From the NCBI RefSeq assembly GCF_003605385.1, contig NZ_QYTV02000013.1, forward strand, positions 22,284-86,283: a stretch of 64,000 nucleotides of DNA. Direction: 5' to 3'. Source of the stretch: Siminovitchia acidinfaciens. GTDB taxonomy: Bacteria; Bacillota; Bacilli; Bacillales; Bacillaceae_C. A program made the translations under genes and the position numbers. This document shows, one piece after another, positions 1 to 9,105 of this stretch (position 1 is its first letter; each line of letters starts with the position of its first letter). The notes under the pieces were generated by a model. That model was not told the origin of the DNA, ran no database searches, and saw only the letters and a program-made list of their open reading frames with translations.

Positions 1-173
1 TGAGTACTAAAGGAAAATCTCTGTTTGCCGAATAATTCTCTATGCTTTGGCTTTCATTTTCCCAAGTAATCAACCAGTGATCTGCCGAATATATTTAATT
101 GAGCCTTCGCGGGTTCAAGGAACACAAATACATATTTGGGCGTATACTGTTTCTGAATGAGAGGTGAGTAGCT

Positions 174-1118
174 GTGGATGAACCAATCAAGATGAAAAAT
201 AACGGCCAGATCAGTATTATGCTCAATGTGCAGAAACGCGAAAAGGCAAAGAAATTAGATGGAAAGGCACCTGCTTCACATTCTTTTTCCAACCAGCATG
301 CCATCTTAAGGGAAATTGAAGAGGAAATGAATGAACTTGTAGGCATGCAGGAAGTGAAAAAGACATTAAAAGAAGTATATGCATGGATCTATATAAATAA
401 GAAGCGGGAGGCTGCCGGGCTGAAGACGAGCCCACAGGCGCTGCACATGATGTTTAAAGGTAATCCGGGAACGGGGAAAACGACCGTTGCCCGTTTGATT
501 GGAAAGCTTTTTCAAAAAATGGGTGTCCTGCCTAAGGGGCACTTGATAGAGGCGGAACGGGCTGATCTTGTTGGAGAATATATCGGTCACACAGCTCAAA
601 AAACCCGTGATTTAATCAAAAAGGCTGCGGGCGGAATTTTATTCATAGACGAAGCCTATTCGCTTGGACGCGGCGGTGAAAAAGATTTTGGAAAAGAAGC
701 AATCGATACTCTCGTCAAGCATATGGAAGATAAGCAGCATACTTTCATATTGATTCTGGCGGGATACTCAAAGGAAATGGATTATTTCCTCAGTTTGAAT
801 CCCGGCTTGCAGTCCCGCTTCCCACTTGTTTTCCAGTTTCCAGACTACTCGGTCAATGAACTGATGGAAATTGCGGGCAGGATGTTAAAGGAAAAGCAAT
901 ATGAACTAAGCGCGGATGCCGGATCCAAGTTAAAAGATCATCTAATATATGTGAAGGCAAGAAATAAGCCTTCATTTTCAAACGGGCGGTACGTCAGGAA
1001 CATTATCGAAAAAGCTGTGAGATCGCAGGCCATGAGGCTATTGACAGAGCCACATATCAATCGCAATGATCTGGTGATGCTCCACAGCGTGGATATTAGT
1101 TTCAAGGAAAATACTTAG
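174..1118 (+). CDS. spoVK: Stage V sporulation protein K (AAA+ ATPase)
   Basis: AAA+ ATPase of the SpoVK/CbxX family, needed in Bacillus for late spore maturation in the mother cell. The 314 residues are close to the usual length of about 320. A Walker A motif GNPGTGKT lies at residues 96-103, Walker B ILFIDEA near 155-161, a sensor-1 type segment AGYSKEMD near 196, and an arginine-finger type SRF near 214. The GTG start follows GAGGTGAG at good spacing. It is the first gene of the spoVK-hflX-ynbB order known from B. subtilis and has its own terminator, so it is probably a separate transcript. Sigma-E control is known for the family; I did not identify the promoter with confidence. Confidence 0.93.
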   Translation: MDEPIKMKNNGQISIMLNVQKREKAKKLDGKAPASHSFSNQHAILREIEEEMNELVGMQEVKKTLKEVYAWIYINKKREAAGLKTSPQALHMMFKGNPGTGKTTVARLIGKLFQKMGVLPKGHLIEAERADLVGEYIGHTAQKTRDLIKKAAGGILFIDEAYSLGRGGEKDFGKEAIDTLVKHMEDKQHTFILILAGYSKEMDYFLSLNPGLQSRFPLVFQFPDYSVNELMEIAGRMLKEKQYELSADAGSKLKDHLIYVKARNKPSFSNGRYVRNIIEKAVRSQAMRLLTEPHINRNDLVMLHSVDISFKENT

Positions 1119-1126
1119 ATTGGACT

Positions 1127-1149
1127 CCGCCTTTTGGCGGTTTTTCTTT
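1127..1149 (+). terminator. Rho-independent terminator after spoVK
   Basis: CCGCC-TTTT-GGCGG stem followed by TTTTTCTTT, directly downstream of the spoVK stop. Confidence 0.85.
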
Positions 1150-1155
1150 GGTGTA

Positions 1156-1367
1156 AGAAAAGCGCAAGGCGCGAAGCCTTTGGCGAATTTTAAGGAGAGG
1201 GTACCTCAGCCACCATAGCAAAGCAGCGGACTTTAATTACCTCATGCAGTATTGCATCGAGGGAAATAGACGCTTCCGAGTATAGGATATGCCGCAGGAG
1301 TACAACTTCCTGAGCAAGATTTCTCGTGATTTGTGACCTTGAGCCGATGGCGCCTAAAACTGGACAT
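1156..1367 (-). repeat. Dispersed repeat family A, copy 1 (minus orientation)
   Basis: Read on the minus strand this segment has the family landmarks: GTCCAG, AGGCGCCATCGGCTC, a core near AGGTCACAA, GTGGTGGCTGA-like sequence and a CTTGCGCTTTTC end. The same landmarks occur at 28734-28851, 44233-44357 and 45549-45798. The rest of the 1119-1571 gap is not coding as far as I can see. A second CTTGCGCTTTGCTTGTCGCT fragment sits near 1466-1485, suggesting a rearranged copy. Confidence 0.65.
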
Positions 1368-1571
1368 AGCGAATCCCTCTTCGAATAGAAGGATCTGTCT
1401 ATATTCATGCCTTCTTTTAGCTTTTTAAAGCAAGCGGACATACGGAAAAGCTTCCACATACAATTTCCTCTTGCGCTTTGCTTGTCGCTTAAACCCACGT
1501 CGCTCATTCTTTTATTAAATATCCATCTTTTGCTATGATGAAAGAAGAATGCAAAGAAAGCAGGGGATGTT

Positions 1572-2822
1572 GTGCAATCACCAAAGAGGGAAAAAGTGAT
1601 TCTCGTCGGCTGTCAGCTGGATGACAACGACCGAAAATTCCACTATTCATTGGAAGAGCTTGCTTCACTGACTGCCACTGCCCAGGGAGAGGTCATAACG
1701 CAGGTTCAACAAAAGCGTGACCGTCTGCACCCGGCAACTTACATAGGAAAAGGTAAATTGGAAGAGTTGCATCAGCTTGAAGATGAACTGGAACCTGACT
1801 TGATCATTTTTAATGACGAGTTAACTCCGACTCAATTGCGGAATCTGCAAAATGTGCTTTCAGCCAGAGTGCTGGACCGGACTCATTTGATTCTCGATAT
1901 TTTTGCCCAGCGTGCAAAATCAAAGGAAGGTATCTTGCAGGTTGAGCTGGCTCAACTGCAATATTTATTGCCGCGTCTTACGGGACAGGGAACTGCGCTT
2001 TCCCGCCTAGGAGGGGGAATTGGTACAAGAGGGCCGGGGGAAACCCAGCTTGAAACGGACCGAAGACACATCAGAAGGCGTATTGATGACATAAAAAATC
2101 AGCTCCAGACGATTGTCAAGCACCGGGAAAGATACCGCGAAAGACGGAAAAGGAACAATACATTCCAAATAGCTATTGTTGGATATACGAATGCGGGTAA
2201 ATCCACATTATTTAACCGCTTATCCATGGCAGAATCATTTGAAGAAGACAAACTGTTTGCTACACTTGATCCGATGACGAGAAGAATCGTTCTTCCCAGC
2301 GGCTACTCAGCATTAATTACGGATACTGTCGGTTTCATACAGGATCTGCCTACAACCTTGATTGCGGCTTTCAGGTCAACCTTGGAAGAGGTGAAAGAAG
2401 CGAATCTATTGCTTCATGTTGTGGATAGTTCAAGTCCAGATTATTTCAACCATGAGCGGACCGTTAATGAACTGTTAAAAGAGCTTGAAATGGATCATCT
2501 CCCACAGCTGACCGTTTATAATAAAGCGGATGAGGTGCGTTCGGATTTTGTCCCAAGCTCGGGAGAAACAACGTTGATCAGCGCGTTCAATGAAACAGAC
2601 AGAAACCAATTAAAGAAAAAAATTGAAGATCTGGCAGTTGCATCCATGCAGTATTATCACGTGATCGTACCATCGGATGAAGGCCGTCTGCTATCCGTAT
2701 TAAAAAGTGAAACTATTTTACGGGAGCTTGTTTTTCTTGAGGAACAACAGGCCTATAAATGCAAAGGGTATGTCCTTGCAGATCACCCGGTTACCGGATC
2801 ATTAAAATTATTTGAGATATGA
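1572..2822 (+). CDS. hflX: GTPase HflX
   Basis: Ribosome-associated GTPase of the HflX family (B. subtilis YnbA), linked to rescue or splitting of stalled ribosomes. The glycine-rich HflX linker [15 protein letters not shown] is at 147-161. The G-domain motifs are G1 GYTNAGKS (204-211), G3 DTVGF (251-255), G4 NKAD (317-320) and G5 SAF (337-339). At 416 residues it is the normal family length. The GTG start at 1572 is preceded by AGGGGATG. Its stop is 16 bases before the likely ynbB start, so the two genes are probably co-transcribed. Confidence 0.94.
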   Translation: MQSPKREKVILVGCQLDDNDRKFHYSLEELASLTATAQGEVITQVQQKRDRLHPATYIGKGKLEELHQLEDELEPDLIIFNDELTPTQLRNLQNVLSARVLDRTHLILDIFAQRAKSKEGILQVELAQLQYLLPRLTGQGTALSRLGGGIGTRGPGETQLETDRRHIRRRIDDIKNQLQTIVKHRERYRERRKRNNTFQIAIVGYTNAGKSTLFNRLSMAESFEEDKLFATLDPMTRRIVLPSGYSALITDTVGFIQDLPTTLIAAFRSTLEEVKEANLLLHVVDSSSPDYFNHERTVNELLKELEMDHLPQLTVYNKADEVRSDFVPSSGETTLISAFNETDRNQLKKKIEDLAVASMQYYHVIVPSDEGRLLSVLKSETILRELVFLEEQQAYKCKGYVLADHPVTGSLKLFEI

Positions 2823-2838
2823 AGGGGTATTGAAAAGA

Positions 2839-4110
2839 ATGCATAAGTACTTACAACATGGGGAAACATTAAGGCCAATGATTGAGCAGGCCGAGGAAAA
2901 AATAAGCACTATCCATCAAAAGATTGACCGTACCATTGAAGAGAATCAATACAAGGTACTTCAAAGCTTTCAGAAGCACCAGGTCGGTGAGGTTCATTTT
3001 ACCCCATCTACTGGTTATGGATACAATGACTTGGGGCGGGAAACGTTGGAAAGCATATATGCAGATGTGTTTGGCGGAGAAGCTGCCCTTGTCCGCCAGC
3101 AAATCGTATCAGGTACGCATGCAATTTCCATTGCATTGTTTGGTGTGCTGCGTCCCGGTGATGAATTGCTATACATTACAGGGAAACCGTACGATACGTT
3201 GGAGGAAGTTGTCGGCATTCGCGGCAATACGAACGGGTCGCTTAAGGAGTTCGGCATCGGCTATCAAGCTGTACCGCTAAAGGAAAATGGAAAGGTTGAT
3301 TTTGAAGCTGTTCAGGCTGCCATGAAGCCGAATACGAAAGTTATCGGTATTCAGCGCTCAAAAGGTTATGATGATCGTCCTTCTTTTACTATTAAGGAAA
3401 TCGAAGAAATGATTCGTTTTGTTAAAGAAATTGATCCGCAAGTGATTGTATTCGTCGACAATTGTTACGGTGAATTTGCTGAGACACTTGAGCCTTGCAA
3501 TGTTGGGGCAGATCTAATGGCGGGTTCCTTGATAAAAAACCCGGGAGGGGGACTTGTAAAAAGCGGAGGCTATATTGTCGGGAAGGAAAATCTTGTTGAG
3601 TCCTGCTCCTACAGAATGACTTCACCTGGACTGGGTGCCGAATCCGGAGCTTCCTTATATACCCTTTTGGAAATGTATCAAGGCTTCTTTTTGGCGCCGC
3701 ATGTGACTGGTCAGGCATTAAAAGGGGCCGTATTTACTTCTGCCTTCTTGGAATTGCTTGGTATGCAAACCACGCCCAAATGGGATGATCCTCGAACGGA
3801 TCTGATTCAGTCGGTGCAATTCCCAAATGCGGAAATGATGATTGAATTCTGTCAGGCAATTCAGGCGGCGTCCCCTGTTGATTCATACGTAACACCTTTA
3901 CCAAGTGAGATGCCTGGCTATAACGATGAAGTAATCATGGCAGCGGGTGCATTCATACAGGGATCCAGTATTGAATTATCAGCAGATGGTCCCATCAGAC
4001 CTCCTTATGCAGCCTATGTTCAAGGCGGGTTGACATACGCTCATGTAAAAATAGCCATTACATCAGCAGTCGACAGATTAATTGAAAAAGGTTTGATAAA
4101 GGTCAATTAA
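2839..4110 (+). CDS. ynbB: YnbB-like PLP-dependent Cys/Met metabolism family protein
   Basis: Fold-type I PLP enzyme of the family annotated as aluminium-resistance or methionine gamma-lyase-like (B. subtilis YnbB). The segment AGSLIKNPGGG carries the expected PLP lysine, with TGYGYND near the N-terminus. The open frame extends to 2812, inside hflX, but I chose ATG 2839 because AAGGGG lies 11 bases before it and gives 423 residues, the usual family length. Substrate and true reaction are not established for this family. The hflX-ynbB linkage is conserved in Bacillus. Confidence 0.85.
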   Translation: MHKYLQHGETLRPMIEQAEEKISTIHQKIDRTIEENQYKVLQSFQKHQVGEVHFTPSTGYGYNDLGRETLESIYADVFGGEAALVRQQIVSGTHAISIALFGVLRPGDELLYITGKPYDTLEEVVGIRGNTNGSLKEFGIGYQAVPLKENGKVDFEAVQAAMKPNTKVIGIQRSKGYDDRPSFTIKEIEEMIRFVKEIDPQVIVFVDNCYGEFAETLEPCNVGADLMAGSLIKNPGGGLVKSGGYIVGKENLVESCSYRMTSPGLGAESGASLYTLLEMYQGFFLAPHVTGQALKGAVFTSAFLELLGMQTTPKWDDPRTDLIQSVQFPNAEMMIEFCQAIQAASPVDSYVTPLPSEMPGYNDEVIMAAGAFIQGSSIELSADGPIRPPYAAYVQGGLTYAHVKIAITSAVDRLIEKGLIKVN

Positions 4111-4124
4111 GTGTATATATAAGA

Positions 4125-4152
4125 ATGACAGCATTTTACTGCTGTCATTTTA
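4125..4152 (+). terminator. Terminator between ynbB and glnA
   Basis: ATGACAGCA / TGCTGTCAT inverted repeat with a short loop and a TTTT run, immediately before the glnA promoter. Confidence 0.75.
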
Positions 4153-4161
4153 AAATAAATC

Positions 4162-4190
4162 TTGACAGATGAAAACGCGGGAATTATATT
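4162..4190 (+). promoter_or_regulatory. Sigma-A promoter of glnA
   Basis: TTGACA (4162-4167), 17-bp spacer, TATATT (4185-4190). It is the only strong promoter between the ynbB terminator and glnA. Confidence 0.8.
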
Positions 4191-4203
4191 ACTAAAGTAA
4201 TAT
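4186..4203. promoter_or_regulatory. Perfect palindrome over the glnA -10/start region (candidate operator)
   Basis: ATATTACT-AA-AGTAATAT, 8-bp perfect arms with a 2-bp centre, overlapping the -10 box. It lacks the TGTNA...TNACA half-sites expected of a GlnR/TnrA site, so the binding protein, if any, is unknown. Confidence 0.5.
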
Positions 4204-4269
4204 TTTTCTCCGCAGATCATGTCATGGCTGCAGAGTCATTCTGCTTCAAACGGGAGGAATTATAGTTCG

Positions 4270-5604
4270 ATGGGAATATTTACGAAAGAAAGCATTGCAC
4301 AGCTTGCAGAAGAGCAAAACGTGAAGTTTGTCAGACTCCAGTTCACTGATATTGTGGGAACGGTCAAAAACGTGGAAATCCCCATCAGTCAATTGGAAAA
4401 AGCTCTTGATAACAAGATGATGTTTGACGGATCTTCAATTGAAGGTTTTGTAAGAATCGAAGAATCAGATATGTATTTGGTGCCGGACCTTGATACGTGG
4501 GTCATCTTCCCATGGACTGCCGGGAAAGGTAAAGTCGCCAGAATGATTTGCGATGTCTATCATAAATCAGGTGAGCCATTTTTGGGCGACCCGAGAAGCA
4601 ATCTGAAGCGAGTTTTAAAAGAAATGGAACAATATGGGTTCACTGAGTTCAATCTTGGTCCTGAACCGGAATTCTTTTTATTCAAGTTGGACGAAAATGG
4701 TGCCCCGACGCTTGAGTTGAATGATAATGGCGGATATTTTGACTTGGCCCCAACAGACTTGGGAGAAAATTGCCGCCGCGATATCGTGCTCGAGCTGGAA
4801 GAAATGGGATTTGAAATTGAAGCATCCCACCATGAGGAAGCGCCAGGCCAGCATGAAATTGATTTTAAATATGCGGATGCTGTAACAGCATGTGACCATA
4901 TACAAACATTTAAGCTAGTTGTAAAAACAATTGCGCGGAATCATGGGCTGCATGCCACATTTATGCCAAAGCCGCTGTTCGGCGTGGCAGGTTCCGGAAT
5001 GCATTTCAATATGTCCTTATTTAAAAATGGAAAAAATGCCTTCTATGATCCAAATGGAGACTTGGAAATGAGCGAGACGGCCTATCAATTTATGGCCGGT
5101 ATCATTAAACACGCTCCAGGGTTCACGGCAATTACAAACCCGACAATCAATTCATATAAGAGGCTTGTTCCTGGCTATGAGGCGCCTTGCTATATTGCAT
5201 GGTCTGCCCAAAACCGCAGCCCGCTTGTCAGGATCCCTTCATCAAGGGGCCAAAGCACGCGTATCGAGCTTCGAAGTGTTGACCCGACGGCTAACCCATA
5301 TTTGGCGATGGCTGTCCTGTTACAGGCCGGCTTGAGCGGAATTAAAGATAAGCTGACTCCGCCACATGCAGTCGACCGTAATATTTATATCATGAACAAA
5401 CACGAGCGCGAAGAAGAGGGAGTAGTGGATCTGCCGCATAACCTTGAAGAAGCACTCACTGAACTGAAAGCTGATGAAGTCATTAAAGAAGGTTTGGGAA
5501 GCCATATTTTCGAAAACTTCATCGAAACGAAAGAGATTGAATGGGAAATGTTTAGGACCCAAGTACACCCTTGGGAAAGGGAACAGTATATGACGCTTTA
5601 TTAA
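4270..5604 (+). CDS. glnA: Glutamine synthetase, type I
   Basis: Catalyses ATP-dependent amidation of glutamate to glutamine, the main ammonium-assimilation step. At 444 residues from ATG 4270 it is the exact size of Bacillus GS I-alpha. [10 protein letters not shown] (51-60), the Arg62 position used in B. subtilis feedback regulation, the PEPEFFLF metal site, the GSGMHFNMS segment and NRSPLVRIP are all present. The frame is open back to 4219, but GGGAGG only supports 4270. No adenylylation-loop tyrosine motif was seen. glnR, normally immediately upstream in Bacillus, is absent; the promoter instead overlaps an unrelated palindrome. Confidence 0.96.
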   Translation: MGIFTKESIAQLAEEQNVKFVRLQFTDIVGTVKNVEIPISQLEKALDNKMMFDGSSIEGFVRIEESDMYLVPDLDTWVIFPWTAGKGKVARMICDVYHKSGEPFLGDPRSNLKRVLKEMEQYGFTEFNLGPEPEFFLFKLDENGAPTLELNDNGGYFDLAPTDLGENCRRDIVLELEEMGFEIEASHHEEAPGQHEIDFKYADAVTACDHIQTFKLVVKTIARNHGLHATFMPKPLFGVAGSGMHFNMSLFKNGKNAFYDPNGDLEMSETAYQFMAGIIKHAPGFTAITNPTINSYKRLVPGYEAPCYIAWSAQNRSPLVRIPSSRGQSTRIELRSVDPTANPYLAMAVLLQAGLSGIKDKLTPPHAVDRNIYIMNKHEREEEGVVDLPHNLEEALTELKADEVIKEGLGSHIFENFIETKEIEWEMFRTQVHPWEREQYMTLY

Positions 5605-5664
5605 GCTTGATATAGCAACGTTTGTATTTGGGGTAGATAGTGGGTGTGGAGGCTAAAAGGACTT

Positions 5665-5700
5665 ACACCCCTAAAGCACCCCTAAAAAATAAAAATTACT
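5665..5700. repeat. Imperfect direct repeat, left copy
   Basis: ACACCCCTAAAGCACCCCT followed by AAAAATTACT. A related arrangement (ACACCCCTAAAAATACCCCT then CAAAATTACT) lies at 14612-14650, so the pair brackets the decayed accessory region. This may be an old attachment site or integrase-end remnant; no integrase is visible. Confidence 0.35.
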
Positions 5701-5703
5701 TCA

Positions 5704-5747
5704 AAATACTGTCCATGTAATCTTTAAAACGGGCAGTATTTTTCTTG
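5704..5747. terminator. Terminator after glnA
   Basis: AAATACTGTCC pairs with GGGCAGTATTT (one G-U) followed by a T-rich run. Confidence 0.7.
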
Positions 5748-5764
5748 TCCATTTTTTTATCCAT

Positions 5765-6406
5765 ATGCGGGGAATCTTGAATTATATTACTAGGGTTAAA
5801 AAGACACTCAAAGGATATAAAGTAGGGATGTATGGATCATACACTGTCATGCATGCTGTTAAAGGGCAGGTTGATTACTACTGGCAAACCTACGCTTGGT
5901 CCGGCGGTAAAGTTGCAGACTTCAACCATATGCACCAGTATCATAATGACATTGTTATGGCCGGTGTCGCTATTGATCGTAATAGTATTAAAAAGAGCCC
6001 AGGGCATTGGGGTAGTGTGCAAGCTCAAATCAAGCCTGTTGTCAGACCAGTCGCAAACCCATCACCTAAGACAGCTGCTAGTACAGGTGGCATTTATACT
6101 GTCAAAAAAGGTGATGTCTTGAGCAAAATTGCAGCCAGATACAAAACAACTGTAGCCGAATTCGTCCGTATCAACGGGATTAAAAACCCCAACTTAATAT
6201 ATCCAGGGCAAAAAATCAATTTGTCAGGTTCAGCAGCTCCCGCAAAATCACCTACTCAAAAACCCGTTTACCACACCGTCAACTGCGGTGACGTGGTAAG
6301 CAGGCTTGCTATTAAGTATGGCAGCACATAGGCACAGATTAAAGCCTGGAATAATTTCAAGGACATCAATAAAATTATTGTTGGCCAAAAGTTGAGGGTT
6401 AAATAA
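5765..6406 (+). pseudogene. Phage-type GH25 lysozyme with LysM repeats, truncated and stop-interrupted
   Basis: The frame encodes the C-terminal part of a glycoside hydrolase family 25 endolysin ([31 protein letters not shown]), then one full LysM motif ([13 protein letters not shown] to YPGQKINL) and a second LysM ([14 protein letters not shown]). The second LysM is cut by TAG at 6329-6331. The same frame continues after the stop (AQIKAWNNFKD to VGQKLRVK) to a natural TAA at 6404-6406. The N-terminal catalytic half is missing. It is clearly a remnant of a prophage lysis gene and is followed by its own terminator. Confidence 0.8.
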
Positions 6407-6448
6407 ATTAGACGATAATACAAATGTCCCTTTTTTATTACAATTGTG

Positions 6449-6480
6449 GACCCTCCCCAAATAGGGAGGGTCTTTTATTT
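6449..6480 (+). terminator. Terminator after the endolysin remnant
   Basis: GACCCTCCC / GGGAGGGTC with loop CAAATA and a TTTTATTT tail. Confidence 0.85.
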
Positions 6481-6526
6481 CTGGGACAAATACAAGCCCG
6501 GTGTTGATCAGGCTTTCTTAAGCAGT

Positions 6527-7042
6527 TTAAGGTGTCGCCTCTAATAGTAATTTTAACTCGTTTATTTGTTCTATGTGTCGTTGTTCATGCAAATATATTT
6601 GTTCAATCCATTGATCAAGTGGTAATTCACCTAAAGCTGGATGTATCACTGATTTTTTTGCCAATATAGATTTATCTTCTATAGTACTAAGAAAAGTCAT
6701 CAACTTTTTTCTGGATTGGTTTAACAAGTCAATTATTTGCTGAACTTCAAGTGGCTTTACATCTGGTTCAACGATTTTTGGAGCTTTGATCTTTTTTGTT
6801 CTATTCAATAATATAGCATGAACATTTTTACGTTCTTTTGGGGCGTGGTCAGTCTCTTTTAATCCCCATGCAATAGCCTTTATTGATGCCTCTTCCACTA
6901 AAACCAAGTGATGGCAAACTTGTGCTATACTTCACTTATTCATACTAGGCTTACTATTAAATTGAGCATCGCTTAATAAAGTAATCTCCTTTACTAGGTT
7001 ATTTCTCGTTTCATGTAAATTGTCATCTACAAATTTATTCAT
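6527..7042 (-). pseudogene. DinB-family (YfiT-like) protein interrupted by one TGA
   Basis: Reading from ATG at 7042 (SD AAGGGGG) the frame gives a DinB/DUF664-type four-helix protein of about 171 codons. It has an N-terminal NKFVDDNLHETRNNL helix, SIAQVCHHLVLVEEAS and the C-terminal LGELPLDQWIEQIYLHEQRH histidine motif. An in-frame TGA at 6934-6932 stands where the family normally has Trp before SIAQVCHHL, so this is a G-to-A nonsense change. Everything else is intact, so the mutation looks recent. Family members include thiol-dependent metalloenzymes; the substrate is unknown. Confidence 0.78.
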
Positions 7043-7570
7043 GAGATTCCCCCTTCATCAAAAAATGCGTACTTAGATTCTTATCCTGCATATATATTCT
7101 ACGATGGAAAATAATCTACTCTGTCACGAGTCTTTTTTCTTCTTCTACATCAAATCAAAATTATCCTACTCTAAATTTTTCGCTTGAATATAGAACGTTT
7201 GTCTGTAAAATTGTAATAGGGTCTCCAAATAATATAAAAAAATCTGAAGGAAAATAATCTTCCTAGTTCGGTTGGCGTGTGATGTCCTGGACAGGCCATG
7301 TCCTAAAGTGGTGACGATCAACACCAGTCGCGGCAAACGGAATATTTACGTGGGATCGGGGACAGGTTCGCTGTTTAAATAAAAATAATAAGCCAATAAT
7401 GAAAACATCCCTCTTTTTCTGGTTGCGCACATTCCCTCTCGTTTGAGAGGGCTTTTTTGGGAACAAAAATCCTCTTTTCTACCAGACAATCTATCCAATC
7501 ATATTTGACAATCTCCAATATACTATTAACAAGTCGGCCGGCTTAAAACGGATGTTCAGGAGGTGCGACT
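7043..7570. other. Intergenic stretch with a terminator and a short frame
   Basis: No gene I can support. A frame ending in PKVVTINTSRGKRNIYVGSG at 7377 looks protein-like but has no start or SD. A LexA-box-like GAACGTTTGT sits near 7192, after TTTTCGCTTGAATA, a string repeated near 8320 before the yolD-type remnants. Confidence 0.3.
7434..7458 (+). terminator. Rho-independent terminator
   Basis: CCCTCTC-GTTT-GAGAGGG stem followed by CTTTTTT. Confidence 0.85.
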
Positions 7571-7735
7571 ATGTGGGATTTTGTTGGTGGAGAAAGAGAA
7601 AGACGTAGAAGAAGATTAATCTGCGAATGTTTCGAAGTAAGAGGCGAGCGTGAACGCGAAAGAGAACGCAGACGTGAATTTGAATGCAGATGTAGAGAAC
7701 GCAGACATGAACATGAAGAAGACTGTGATTGGTAA
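7571..7735 (+). CDS. Small Arg/Glu-rich protein (54 aa), unknown
   Basis: I do not recognise this protein. ATG 7571 follows AGGAGGTG at ideal spacing and the stop is followed at once by a strong terminator, so it is very likely an expressed single-gene unit. The protein begins MWDFVGGERERRRRR and is dominated by alternating Arg and Glu, with Cys pairs near residues 18-20 and 42-44 and a C-terminal Cys-Asp-Trp. There is no membrane segment or signal peptide. Such low-complexity charged small proteins in spore formers are sometimes spore-associated, but that is only a guess here. Confidence 0.6.
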   Translation: MWDFVGGERERRRRRLICECFEVRGERERERERRREFECRCRERRHEHEEDCDW

Positions 7736-7742
7736 TAAAAAG

Positions 7743-7767
7743 GCCCGGCGTTAGCCGGGCTTTCCTT
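7743..7767 (+). terminator. Terminator after the Arg/Glu-rich gene
   Basis: GCCCGGC-GTTA-GCCGGGC followed by TTTCCTT. Confidence 0.85.
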
Positions 7768-7778
7768 AAACAGCTTCT

Positions 7779-7964
7779 TCAAAACTTTAAAGTTATAAAA
7801 GTTGTACGCTGATACACTTTATTGTAGCCATACTTCTTGGGATTCCTCACCCATCCGTAACCCCGTGGCATCTTTAATCCCACCCGGTGGACAACCTGTT
7901 TTTTAATGCTTGTACGGACACTAATGCGGCGTTTCAAACTTGGTTTCCGCATACCTATTTTCAT
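7779..7964 (-). CDS. Small basic phage-associated-type protein (61 aa)
   Basis: ATG at 7964 has GGGAGTG upstream. The product starts MKIGMRKPSLKRR and ends with a conserved-looking block GYGWVRNPKKYGYNKVYQRT. This resembles small basic proteins common in Bacillus prophages (pattern NPKKAAYNKVYNKTT), which I recognise from memory only. Function is unknown. It fits with the other phage remnants of this region (endolysin, DUF1064-like). A start 9 bases upstream is possible but has poorer SD spacing. Confidence 0.55.
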   Translation of the reverse strand: MKIGMRKPSLKRRISVRTSIKKQVVHRVGLKMPRGYGWVRNPKKYGYNKVYQRTTFITLKF

Positions 7965-8378
7965 TGACATCACTCCCCTAACCTAGATTATCCCGATATC
8001 ACCATTCATTCTCATATTGTTTTAACTTACTTATTATGTAATCTATTCCAAGTATAAAAAGCCCTGAAAGTCTTAGTCTGGGGGTCTTTAAATAGGTTAA
8101 CCGTTTACCCTAACTCTGCAATCAAAAACAACGAACCATCACGATCAATAGCAACCAACTTGATTTTTACCTTCACAGCTGAAAGTACTTCCTTGATGAC
8201 TTCTTCCGTTGAAAGAAAAAACATCGCCAAATCCAATCCTATGCACCCTATTCGAAATAGTTCATTAAAACTATATTTCTACATAAAATGACAAATATCT
8301 CTTTAATAGCAAGAAAACTTTTCGCTTGAATACCAAGCGAATGTTCGTAATAAATGCAAACATGTTCGGGAGGGTAAT
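7965..8378. other. Intergenic stretch without a supportable gene
   Basis: AT-rich, no ORF with SD. Its 3' end (8320-8375) holds CGAATGTTCG and GCAAACATGTTCG, degenerate LexA-box-like elements just before the WYL-like/yolD-like remnants, which in Bacillus are usually SOS-controlled. Confidence 0.35.
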
Positions 8379-8578
8379 ATGAAAAGCTTGTTAAAACGTG
8401 CAGCTGGGTCCAGGCAGAGGTTAGAATTAATTTACATATCGAACAGTAATCAAATATCTCAACGCATCATAAAAGTGAAGGGAGTAACCGAATCACCATA
8501 AAAGCTTACTGCTTTACCAGAAGACAGTTCCGCATGTTTAATCTGGCCAACGTATTATCGATCGCCCCGGTTAGGTAA
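8379..8578 (+). pseudogene. WYL-like small protein of the yolD cluster, frameshifted
   Basis: From ATG 8379 (SD GGGAGGG) the frame reads RQRLELIYISNSNQISQRIIKVK, then hits TAA. The adjacent frame continues the homology as IKAYCFTRRQFRMFNLANVLSIAPVR and stops at 8576-8578. This matches the usual partner of YolD-family proteins (a WYL-like peptide of about 70 residues) with a single-base frameshift near codon 40. It is followed 14 bases later by the yolD-like gene. Confidence 0.65.
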
Positions 8579-8592
8579 AGGAGGGGAGCTTG

Positions 8593-8892
8593 ATGGATAT
8601 TAAAGACCGCGGTACGAAAAAGTGGATTGCAATGATGCTGCCGGAACATGTGAAGGTGCTTAAAGAGTTGAACGTTGATTACGAACGACTCAAAAATCCT
8701 GTCGTCGATGAGCAATGATGGGAGCAGATCAACGAGACATTACATATTGCAATTGTGTTTAATTTACCATTGATAATCACCATCTGGATGAATGGGTTCT
8801 TTGAAGAAGTTGAAGGGATCCTTCATTATTTAGACCAGCAAAACAGAAGGATTCATGTTGTTGATATAAGGGAACAAATAAATATAATTTAA
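8593..8892 (+). pseudogene. YolD-like protein interrupted by one TGA
   Basis: SD AAAGGAGGGGAG precedes ATG 8593. The product has the family start DRGTKKWIAMMLPEHV and the C-terminal WMNGFFEEVEGILHYLD. An in-frame TGA at 8716-8718 (codon 42, after VVDEQ) splits the frame, which otherwise runs 99 codons to TAA at 8892. YolD-family genes normally accompany an SOS-induced Y-family polymerase; none is present here. Confidence 0.7.
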
Positions 8893-8958
8893 TTTGAATC
8901 GATTGTTGAAGTTGAATATAAAAATGGATAATCGGATTGTCGTGTGGCTTATTAATTT

Positions 8959-8996
8959 TCTTATTCAACAAACGGGCCAGATTGTGTAATAAGAAA
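8959..8996 (+). repeat. Dispersed repeat family B, copy 1
   Basis: TTATTCAACAAACGGGCCAGATTGTGTAATAAG-type sequence. It shares GGGCCAGATTGTG with copies at 11015-11098, 11860-11930, 12824-12922 and others. Confidence 0.6.
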
Positions 8997-9105
8997 TATA
9001 ATAAAAATGTTTTTGATTGCTTTATTAAACGAATTAAACCGCAAAAATCAAGAAGAGCTTTCACCCCTTTACTAGTACACTAAATGCTATATAAGGGGTG
9101 AAATC

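Noticed and set aside
1190-1507. 105-codon minus-strand frame upstream of hflX
   Set aside because: It lies largely in dispersed repeat A, has no SD and no family-like composition.
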